From DATEMK01 sp035275625 (lineage in GTDB: Bacteria > Bacteroidota > Bacteroidia > AKYH767-A > OLB10), in assembly GCA_035275625.1 (NCBI GenBank), contig DATEMK010000234.1:1-34789 (forward strand): a stretch of 34,789 nt of DNA, given 5' to 3'. Shown piece after piece: positions 17,339 through 23,731 of the stretch. The notes beneath the pieces are model-generated. The model worked only from the letters and a program-made list of their open reading frames with translations, searched no databases and was not told the origin of the DNA. Every line of letters begins with the position of its first letter. Positions within the stretch are counted from its first letter, which is position 1. Both the position numbers and the translations under genes were made by a program.

Positions 17339-18088
17339 TCAACAAATTTTAAATAACACCGGCTTGCTCGGGCTTGCATCATTTTCAAAAGAGGCCACCT
17401 GGATATTCAGAATATAATCTCCGTCAGGAATTTCATCGGGCACATAAATCATTTCCGTGATGGTGCAATCAAACCGCGTGGCGGCAGGATGATTCCAGAA
17501 GGCGTGATGCGCCAGAAGTTTTCCGCCATCCTCTTCGCGATCCACAGAGGGAAGATCAATCAGCAAGTGTTTTATGCCAATGCCTCTCATCCATTCTGCA
17601 GCTTCATGATCAAGATAGGCCGGGTTGGTATGGGAATATTGCCTGTTTAGTTTTGAAGGATCGTTAGGCAGGGTCCTTATCACCAGCGCATTGGCAAAAA
17701 CGCTATGGACTTCCAATATAAGCTGTTTTTTTGTTATCACTAAGTCTCCGTTTTCTTTTTGCTCTGGCTGAATGCTGACCAGCTTTGCGCCAAAGAAAAA
17801 TTTTTTCAAACATTGATTGAGCGAAATAAATTCTTTTGTGATGTGTCCCACACATTCGGTGTGTGTGCCATTTCCGTGCGGGTTAAAAAAAATATTTCTG
17901 AAATTAACCGGCCCGCCCTGGCTTACTTCTCCAATCCAATCGCCATTGCGAACAGGCTCTATCCGCACAGGTTCAGCATACCAGGCATTCACATTTTCTA
18001 TTCCGGCACGTAACGGGATTGAAATGTCAATCGGATGGTTCAGGTCAATTTCATAATTTTTGTCGTGGTAATGAATACGGGCGCGCAT
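17339..18088 (-). CDS. Cyclase-family (kynurenine formamidase-like) hydrolase
   Basis: This 249-residue protein matches the putative cyclase family, which includes KynB arylformamidase. The metal-binding signature is NPHGNGTHTECVGH, with H71, H76, an acidic E78 where Asp is usual, and H82. Late motifs include LLIDLPSVDREEDGG and HHAFWNHPA, with a glutamate in TITEMIYVPDEI. KynB hydrolyses N-formylkynurenine, but no other kynurenine-pathway gene is nearby and many members act on unrelated substrates, so I would not name it kynB. The start is ATG 18088. The upstream gap contains an ACGAAT element with a GC-rich palindrome. Confidence 0.82.
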   Translation of the reverse strand: MRARIHYHDKNYEIDLNHPIDISIPLRAGIENVNAWYAEPVRIEPVRNGDWIGEVSQGGPVNFRNIFFNPHGNGTHTECVGHITKEFISLNQCLKKFFFGAKLVSIQPEQKENGDLVITKKQLILEVHSVFANALVIRTLPNDPSKLNRQYSHTNPAYLDHEAAEWMRGIGIKHLLIDLPSVDREEDGGKLLAHHAFWNHPAATRFDCTITEMIYVPDEIPDGDYILNIQVASFENDASPSKPVLFKIC

Positions 18089-18104
18089 AGTTAAAATAAT
18101 TTCA

Positions 18105-18153
18105 ACGAATTACGTGCCTACCGGCAGGCAGGCGAATAAAAATACGAATATAC
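18105..18153. repeat. ACGAAT element with GC-rich palindromic core
   Basis: ACGAATTA (18105-18112) is followed by a near-palindrome GCCTACCGGCAGGC (18116-18129, one mismatched pair) and an extra AGGC. Further degenerate copies GCGAAT, ACGAAT and ACGAAC follow. The plan (octad, GC palindrome, octads) is the same as at 73-106 and 31861-31895. Confidence 0.5.
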
Positions 18154-18184
18154 GAACACAGGAATTATGTATTTTTAATTTTTG

Positions 18185-19414
18185 TTATTTCGAGATAAAC
18201 AATTCTGAAGCAATTTTATCTGCAAACAATTTTCCTTTGCCGGTGAGATAAAAAATATTTTCTTTTTCAAGCAGAAAGTCTTTGTTATCAAATTTTTTTA
18301 TCTGCTTTACCAGATGGCTTCCAAATTTAACACCGAAGGTATCATTTATTTTTTGAAGTGATGTTCCCCATTTTGTGCGAAGAGATGTCATTACATATTC
18401 ATTATATTTTTGTTCTGTTGTCAATTCTTCTTTTTCTCCGACAGGAGTCCCCGGGACAAAATTCTCCCGATAATTATCCGGATCATTGTTCAATAAAGAT
18501 TTAATGTACCCGGAATTGTTTGCCATGTTCCATTGCCTTGATGTTCCGTTATAAGAATGAGCAGAAGGCCCCAGTCCAAGATAGTGCTCCTGCTTCCAAT
18601 AGCTGCTGTTGTGAAGGGCATATTTTTCTTTCCTGCAAAAGTTAGAAATTTCATATTGCTCAAAACCGTTTTCAGCGCTTAATTTCATAAGGAGTTCAAA
18701 TTGTTCAACAGCTTTCTGATCGTTTACTCCGGGCGCTTTTCCCTGTTTAATCATTTTAGCCAGTGCAGTGCGGGGTTCAATTGTTAATGAATAGCACGAA
18801 AGATGATTCACAGGAAATGCAAAAACGGTTTGAAGATTATTCACCCATGTTTCATTGCTCATTGTTGGCGTACCATAAATGAGATCAACCGAAAGATTTT
18901 CAAAACCGTATTGTAAGGCAAACTCAACACAAGCCTTTGCCGCCTTTGAATTATGCACGCGGTTCATAAAGCGCAGATCATCATCTGAAAAGGACTGGAT
19001 GCCAATGCTCAAACGGTTGACAGGCGTGTTTCGCAATGATTTCAAATAAGCTGTGGTGAGATCATCCGGATTGGCTTCAAAAGTAATTTCAGCATCGTTA
19101 GCAATATTAAAATATTTTGAAAGCTGATCGAAGATACTATTGATTTCGGTTTCTGAAAGGAGAGAGGGAGTTCCGCCACCGAAGTAAACCGAGTTGACAG
19201 TTGCCAGTTGACAGTTGTCAGTCGGCAGTTGCCAGTTGCCAGTTGGCAAACGCTTGTTCGAAAGTTTTGATGAAAAATAATCTTTTTGCAGTTCTATTTC
19301 TTTCAGCAATGCATTTAAAAAATCATTTTTATTTTTCAATAAAGTCGAAAAGTGAAAATCACAGTAGTGGCATGCTTGTTTGCAAAAAGGGATGTGGATG
19401 TAAATACCAGCCAT
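18185..19414 (-). CDS. hemW: HemW-like radical SAM protein
   Basis: This 409-residue protein resembles HemW, the HemN-related radical SAM protein that inserts heme and lacks coproporphyrinogen oxidase activity. The N-terminus has YIHIPFCKQACHYCDFHF, with cluster cysteines C11, C15 and C18. VYFGGGTPSLL, FEANPDD, RLSIGIQSFSDDDLRFMNR, DLIYGTP and LGLGPSAHSY are all typical. Just before VYFGGGTPS an unusual segment rich in N, Q, T and L (about 19 residues, GNWQLPTDNCQLATVN) is encoded by an 8-unit heptad repeat. It accounts for much of the extra length over the usual 375-380 residues. The frame is intact, so the gene is probably functional. ATG 19414 follows directly after an ATTCGTTG repeat unit; TTG 19417 would add one residue. 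Confidence 0.9.
   Translation of the reverse strand: MAGIYIHIPFCKQACHYCDFHFSTLLKNKNDFLNALLKEIELQKDYFSSKLSNKRLPTGNWQLPTDNCQLATVNSVYFGGGTPSLLSETEINSIFDQLSKYFNIANDAEITFEANPDDLTTAYLKSLRNTPVNRLSIGIQSFSDDDLRFMNRVHNSKAAKACVEFALQYGFENLSVDLIYGTPTMSNETWVNNLQTVFAFPVNHLSCYSLTIEPRTALAKMIKQGKAPGVNDQKAVEQFELLMKLSAENGFEQYEISNFCRKEKYALHNSSYWKQEHYLGLGPSAHSYNGTSRQWNMANNSGYIKSLLNNDPDNYRENFVPGTPVGEKEELTTEQKYNEYVMTSLRTKWGTSLQKINDTFGVKFGSHLVKQIKKFDNKDFLLEKENIFYLTGKGKLFADKIASELFISK
19193..19248. repeat. In-frame GTTGNCA heptad array inside hemW
   Basis: Eight consecutive 7-bp units start at 19193: GTTGACA, GTTGCCA, GTTGACA, GTTGTCA, GTCGGCA, GTTGCCA, GTTGCCA, GTTGGCA. The total is 56 bp with no gap. On the coding strand they read through as a polar N/Q/T/L segment. 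The period of 7 is not a codon multiple, so the peptide repeats only every 7 residues (21 bp). Confidence 0.85.
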
Positions 19415-19416
19415 CA

Positions 19417-19448
19417 ACGAATTTGAATATTTACGAATTTACGAATCC
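19417..19448. repeat. ACGAATTT octad array abutting the hemW start
   Basis: Four 8-bp units (ACGAATTT, GAATATTT, ACGAATTT, ACGAATCC) end on the first base before the hemW ATG. On the coding strand the unit next to the start reads ATTCGT followed by TG, so ATG 19414 directly follows TTCGTTG. Confidence 0.65.
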
Positions 19449-19492
19449 GCGTTTGATTGAAGCACACTGAATGAAAAAAATATTTGTTTATT

Positions 19493-19525
19493 ATTCGTTG
19501 ATTCGTATAGATTCGTAATTCGTTG
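19493..19525. repeat. ATTCGTTG octad array, opposite orientation
   Basis: ATTCGTTG (19493-19500), ATTCGTAT, a 2-bp interruption, ATTCGTA and ATTCGTTG (19518-19525) form an array on the plus strand. It is inverted relative to the array at 19417-19448 and ends 6 bp from the stop codon of the sensor kinase. An ATG follows it but opens only a 17-codon frame. Confidence 0.6.
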
Positions 19526-19531
19526 ATGAAT

Positions 19532-20698
19532 CTAAACTTTGTTCAGCACGATCCTGAAAACAGTTCCCTTATGCATTTCTGAGCTTTTGACAAAAATTTG
19601 CCCGGAGTGATATTCTTCAATAATTCTTTTAGACAGGGATAAGCCCAATCCCCATCCGCGGTTTTTGGAGGTATATCCGGGTTTAAAAACGGTTTTGAAT
19701 TTTGATTTCGGGATTCCTTTTCCTGAGTCACAAATATCGAGGTAAACAAATTGCTGCTGATCGGTAATCAAAACAGAAATTTTTCCATTGCCTTCAATGG
19801 CATCTACAGCGTTTTTGAAAATATTTTCGAGCACCCATTCAAATAACGGGACATTGATGGGAACATAAATAATGTGTGAATGATTGGGAATGCTGGTGAG
19901 GGAAAAGTCAACTTTGGAGGATACACGCGATTTAATATACTGAATGGAATTGTTAACCACTTCAGCCATATTTTCTTTTTTAAGCGTAGGCGCTGAACCG
20001 ATTTTGGAAAACCGTTCTGTAATGGTTTGCAGGCGGTTGATGTCTTTTTGAATTTCAACCAGGTGCTCCTCATTTTTATTTTGCAATTTCAGGTATTCCA
20101 CCCAGGCAACCAGGGAAGAAAGCGGTGTGCCGAGCTGGTGAGCGGTTTCCTTAGCCATACCGACCCACACCTGGTTTTGCTCGGCTTTGCGCGATGAGCT
20201 GAAGGCAAGATAGGACACTAAAAGAAAAAGCGAAATCACTCCCAACTGAAAATACGGGTAGTAATGCAGCTGCTGAAGAATTACGGAATCTTTGTAATAA
20301 ATATAATTGGTGTTGTCTTTATCAATCTTTACTTCAATGGGATCATTCTGATCCTTCATAATTTGTATCTGCTCTTTAAGATAAGCCATACCACTGTTGT
20401 TTTTATTGAGGGTATCAAGATTAATCATGGCTATAATGTTATTTTTATTATCAGCCAGGATGACGGGAATGGTTGTATTGCTTTGTACTACATCGAGGGC
20501 AAAAGTCTGGTCACCGGCATTTACAGAAATATCCGAAAGATGACGGGTTGCCTTTGCCCAAAGCTCTACTTTGATTTTTTCCTGCCCGGCCAGCTTGTTA
20601 ACAAGAATGTTGGTGTACCAAAGCGAACAAACACCGATGAGCATGGCTGCCGCAAGCAGAAACATTTTCCAGCGTTGTTTGCGTGTATAGATATTCAC
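19532..20698 (-). CDS. Membrane sensor histidine kinase (orphan)
   Basis: This 388-residue protein has TM1 at about residues 11-31, an extracytoplasmic sensor segment of about 115 residues, and TM2 at about 149-167. A HisKA-type H-box follows, KETAHQLGTPLSSL, with phosphoacceptor His187. The ATPase domain has the N-box ENIFKNAVDAIEG (N296), the G1 box DSGKGIP (324-330) and the G2 box GWGLGLSLS. No HAMP or PAS domain is evident, and no response regulator is adjacent, so its partner is elsewhere. The start is GTG 20698; Met12 at 20665 is possible but sits inside TM1. A 7-bp hairpin occupies the presumed leader (20727-20744). The signal sensed is unknown. Confidence 0.88.
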   Translation of the reverse strand: MNIYTRKQRWKMFLLAAAMLIGVCSLWYTNILVNKLAGQEKIKVELWAKATRHLSDISVNAGDQTFALDVVQSNTTIPVILADNKNNIIAMINLDTLNKNNSGMAYLKEQIQIMKDQNDPIEVKIDKDNTNYIYYKDSVILQQLHYYPYFQLGVISLFLLVSYLAFSSSRKAEQNQVWVGMAKETAHQLGTPLSSLVAWVEYLKLQNKNEEHLVEIQKDINRLQTITERFSKIGSAPTLKKENMAEVVNNSIQYIKSRVSSKVDFSLTSIPNHSHIIYVPINVPLFEWVLENIFKNAVDAIEGNGKISVLITDQQQFVYLDICDSGKGIPKSKFKTVFKPGYTSKNRGWGLGLSLSKRIIEEYHSGQIFVKSSEMHKGTVFRIVLNKV

Positions 20699-20726
20699 TG
20701 TTATCCCCTTTAGTTAAATTGACCGA

Positions 20727-20744
20727 TCCTGGTAAGCACCAGGA
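20727..20744. promoter_or_regulatory. Leader hairpin upstream of the sensor kinase
   Basis: TCCTGGT (20727-20733) pairs perfectly with ACCAGGA (20738-20744) around a 4-nt loop. The stem lies 29-46 nt upstream of the kinase GTG start. There is no U-tract, so it is not a terminator. It could be an operator dyad or an mRNA leader element. Confidence 0.35.
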
Positions 20745-20863
20745 CAGCCATTACATTGAAAATCTTAAAAATAAATTGGGTAGAATTTTATTCCAGGCAG
20801 AATATGTTTTAAAAACTGGCGCAAGTTATAACAAATTTTTTACATGGGGATTGGGGGGAGGGG

Positions 20864-20940
20864 GTTTAAGGTTTAAAGTTTAAGGTCTAAGGTTTAAGGT
20901 TTAAAGCTTAAAGTTGAAAGTTTAAAGTTTAAAGTTTAAA
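20864..20940. repeat. GTTTAAR heptad array
   Basis: Eleven consecutive 7-bp units have the consensus GTTTAA[AG] with single-base variants (GTCTAAG, GCTTAAA, GTTGAAA). They total exactly 77 bp, and two decayed units (GTTGGGT, GTTGGCT) continue to 20954. It is the longest array in the window and is entirely intergenic. Confidence 0.88.
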
Positions 20941-20985
20941 GTTGGGTGTTGGCTTAGAAGTTAGAAAAAAGTGAAATAGTTAAGG

Positions 20986-21007
20986 GCTTCCCAGGAAACC
21001 GGGAGGC
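20986..21007. terminator. Hairpin after the AsmA-like gene
   Basis: GCTTCCC (20986-20992) pairs with GGGAGGC (21001-21007) with one G-U wobble around an 8-nt loop. It starts 4 bp past the stop codon of the leftward AsmA-like gene. The T-run lies on the plus-strand side, so on the minus strand the stem is preceded by A residues and followed by a weak tail. A terminator role for the AsmA gene is likely but not textbook. Confidence 0.5.
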
Positions 21008-21011
21008 TTTT

Positions 21012-23552
21012 TTATTTTTCATCATCGGTTTCAATCTGCAGTTCTTCCTGTTTTTTTGGGCTGTCTTTTTTTACGGGCTGATCTTCTTTGTTTTTACTGA
21101 ATTCTTTTTTCAAAATTTCTTTCAGGTTTTGTTTTTCTTTGGCAATATTCACCATGATTTTTTCCTGCATTCCTTTTGAGTCATAAGAAAACTTAGGATT
21201 ATTGGCAGGACCTTTCATGGAGACAAATAATTTTGTTTTACCGAGATTATCGTCTTCAATGGTTCCGAATTCGGTATTCATGCTTTTAACTTTTTTACCA
21301 AGCAATTGGGATAACAGCAACTGCAAATGGTAATCAATCATGTTGTCAAAACCATGCGTTCCGCTGGCAACTATATTGAGGGCGGTGGAATTAATTTCCA
21401 TTGAAGGGATCATTACTTTGCGGTTTTTAATTTCAACCGTGTTTTTCAGGGTGGAAAATTTTACATCGTTGAGGTCCGCTCCTTTTACATATTTTGAAAG
21501 GGCACGCATGGGAGCAAAATTTACCAGCTGGCCATTTTCTATGGTAAGATTTGCGGTTGCATTTACTTTATCGAGATTGCAGTTTAATGTATTGCTCCAC
21601 TTAGAGAGAAATTGCACATCGGCAGTTACACTTCCTTTCAGATTTTTATCCGTAATCGTATTCTGCCCGAAATTTCCCATCTGGAAAAATAATTGTGTGA
21701 TGTCAAGTTTTTTTATGGAAGCATCATATTGAATCACCAGACTGTCACCATTGATTTCTCTTATGGAACCCTGCAAATAAATGCTGCCATCCATGGAATT
21801 GAATTGCAAGGCATGCGTTGCAAGTTCACTGTTTTGCAGCTGAATGGTCCCCCGGAGACCGGCTGCATGAAATTTATTGAAATGAATTTGGTTTACGTTT
21901 ACACGAATAGTGAACGCAAGATCATCGGCAAAGGTGATTTTATAAACCGTATCATTCAGCGAGGAGGATGCATCTTTTTCCATGATTTCATTCAAATCCA
22001 GTTTTTCACATTGAAGCGCTGCATCAATATTGAGCTTTTGATTTTTGGCAAAAAAATATCCGAAAAAATTATCCAGGTTTCCGGTGAAAGAAAAATCACT
22101 CAAAGGAGTATTGCCGCTCAAAGCATTTACTTTAAGATTATTTTTATTAAAAACAAGATCACCCTGCACGTTATTAAACACAACCGGCTTTTGTTTCAAT
22201 TTAAAGCTGACATCGGCAAGATTTATATTTCCCGAAGAGATATAACTTGAAATATCATTTACTTTTCCCCGGAAGACAACATTTTTTAAGACAAGACCCC
22301 CGCTGATTTTTTCCAAAGTGTCAGGTCTTATAAATTTACTGAGTGCAGAAAGATCAGCCGAAGCATCGGCTTCAATATGCAAAACCGGGTCTTTAAAATT
22401 TGAGATTTCAAAATTTCCCATGATCTTTTGTCCCTGCAAAACCGATTGTATATTTTCAAGGTGCAGATAGCTCACCGGATTCTTTTCGGTTTTCCGGCTG
22501 GTGTAATGTCCTTTGAGCTTTATTTCTTTCATTTCGAATTCTGAATTTTTCGGGGCAATAGCAGAGTTCTCCGTTCCGAAATCAATAATGAAAACCGGCT
22601 TTTGCTTTTTATCCGACCGGCCTTTAATGGACGATTTAAAATAAACGTTTCCTTTAAAAGAATATCCATCGAGTTCTTTGGCATATTGATATGGTATCAC
22701 GGATAATAATGATTTCAGGTCTGCCTTTTTTGCATAGGTTGCAAGATCATATTCAGCATATCCTTCGGGAGAATGAATAGTTCCGCTCACAACCAGGTTA
22801 AGCCCGGCAATGTTTATATCAGAATTTTCAATGGTGTACAAGTGTTTTTTACTATCAACAGCCAAAGCCAGGTCAATGCCTGTTACTTTTTGTTTCACCC
22901 AATTCACTTTTTCTGAAACCAATTTTTCAACCATCATATTTGCTTTAATCCTGACAGTATATTTATCCGAAGAAAAATTTCCTGAAAGAATTCCGTCTTG
23001 GATTTGAAAAGCATAATCCTGTTCCGCTTTTATACTTTTATAATTCACATGCACGTTTTTCATTTCTAATTTCTCCAATTCCATTTTGAAATCGCTGTCA
23101 GCGGAAGACGCTGAATCTTTTTTCCAGACTTCATAATTGTTTTCTCCATCCTTATTTATTTTCAGATGAAGTGAAGCGTCTTTTAAAATTATTTTCTTCA
23201 AATTATATTTTTTGCTGATGAGATCCATGATATTAAAGAGCAGTGAAAATTCTTTTGCTTCCAGCAAGGTATCATTTGTATGAAGACGTTCCGGCTCTTT
23301 TGCCATCACATCCTTGAAATCAACCGAAGCATAAGGGAATTTACTGAATATTGAAAAGTCAACTGCACCGACTTTTATTTCCGTATCAAGATTTTTGCTG
23401 ATGCTGTTAATTACGTATTGTTTTATTTCCTTGCTGTATAAAAGCGAAAACACCGCAGCAAGAATTATGATTCCGGCAAAAGCGATTAAAAAATAAAGAA
23501 AGAATTTCTTTGCTGTTTTGAGCGGGGACCTTTGAGAACTGATTTCCTGCAA
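21012..23552 (-). CDS. AsmA family protein
   Basis: This is a protein of about 846 residues with one N-terminal membrane anchor (FFLYFLIAFAGIIILAAVFS) and a very long periplasmic part of repeated beta-strands. Typical AsmA phrases are visible: VGAVDFSIFSKFPYASVDFK, LLFNIMDLISKKYNLKKIIL, and a C-terminal AsmA_2-like part with NLDKVNATANLTIENGQLVN, KYVKGADLNDVKFSTLKNTV and VASGTHGFDNMIDYHLQLLL. AsmA and TamB relatives are linked to outer-membrane biogenesis and lipid transport. The C-terminal tail is lysine- and glutamate-rich. No ATG precedes the anchor: TTG 23552 gives a normal 16-residue leader and TTG 23633 a longer one, so the exact start is uncertain. It is divergent from the propeller gene. 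Confidence 0.85.
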   Translation of the reverse strand: MQEISSQRSPLKTAKKFFLYFLIAFAGIIILAAVFSLLYSKEIKQYVINSISKNLDTEIKVGAVDFSIFSKFPYASVDFKDVMAKEPERLHTNDTLLEAKEFSLLFNIMDLISKKYNLKKIILKDASLHLKINKDGENNYEVWKKDSASSADSDFKMELEKLEMKNVHVNYKSIKAEQDYAFQIQDGILSGNFSSDKYTVRIKANMMVEKLVSEKVNWVKQKVTGIDLALAVDSKKHLYTIENSDINIAGLNLVVSGTIHSPEGYAEYDLATYAKKADLKSLLSVIPYQYAKELDGYSFKGNVYFKSSIKGRSDKKQKPVFIIDFGTENSAIAPKNSEFEMKEIKLKGHYTSRKTEKNPVSYLHLENIQSVLQGQKIMGNFEISNFKDPVLHIEADASADLSALSKFIRPDTLEKISGGLVLKNVVFRGKVNDISSYISSGNINLADVSFKLKQKPVVFNNVQGDLVFNKNNLKVNALSGNTPLSDFSFTGNLDNFFGYFFAKNQKLNIDAALQCEKLDLNEIMEKDASSSLNDTVYKITFADDLAFTIRVNVNQIHFNKFHAAGLRGTIQLQNSELATHALQFNSMDGSIYLQGSIREINGDSLVIQYDASIKKLDITQLFFQMGNFGQNTITDKNLKGSVTADVQFLSKWSNTLNCNLDKVNATANLTIENGQLVNFAPMRALSKYVKGADLNDVKFSTLKNTVEIKNRKVMIPSMEINSTALNIVASGTHGFDNMIDYHLQLLLSQLLGKKVKSMNTEFGTIEDDNLGKTKLFVSMKGPANNPKFSYDSKGMQEKIMVNIAKEKQNLKEILKKEFSKNKEDQPVKKDSPKKQEELQIETDDEK

Positions 23553-23703
23553 GTGCGTTTGGGAATTGAAGTAATTACTAAATGCAAAATTTGTCTTTTT
23601 ATTGCCTGGTAAACTGCCCGGCAAAAAAATCAATCAAGAGCCGTTTGTTGAAAATTATTGTTGTTTAAAGCCTCCAGTGATTCACTGAATCGCGGATTTT
23701 TCT

Positions 23704-23711
23704 TAGCTTCG
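23704..23711 (+). promoter_or_regulatory. Candidate -7 element for the propeller gene
   Basis: TAGCTTCG matches TAnnTTTG except for one base and is followed by TGCTCTC, giving a predicted leader of about 15 nt before ATG 23732. I see no TTTG at the expected -33 distance, so this is a weak call. Confidence 0.35.
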
Positions 23712-23731
23712 TGCTCTCAAAAAAACAAAAA

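Larger units (their letters stand above)
20699..21011. other. Repeat-rich intergenic region
   Basis: This 313-bp gap between two leftward genes has no ORF of its own. In order it holds a leader hairpin (20727-20744), AT-rich sequence that probably includes the kinase promoter, and a G-rich stretch of three G runs (20846-20864). An 11-unit GTTTAAR heptad array (20864-20940) and the hairpin that follows the AsmA gene (20986-21007) complete it. Confidence 0.6.

Noticed and set aside
17339..18088. Naming the cyclase-family gene kynB
   Set aside because: The family motif is present, but Glu replaces the usual Asp and no kynurenine-pathway neighbour supports the specific name.
18185..19414. hemW as a pseudogene because of the repeat insertion
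   Set aside because: The frame is continuous, all catalytic motifs are present, and the insert lies in a loop before a conserved strand.
19526..19579. Small gene starting at the ATG after the ATTCGTTG array
   Set aside because: The frame is only 17 codons long and overlaps the 3' end of the kinase gene on the other strand.
20864..20940. CRISPR array
   Set aside because: The repeats are 7 bp, directly tandem and without spacers, and no cas gene is in the window.
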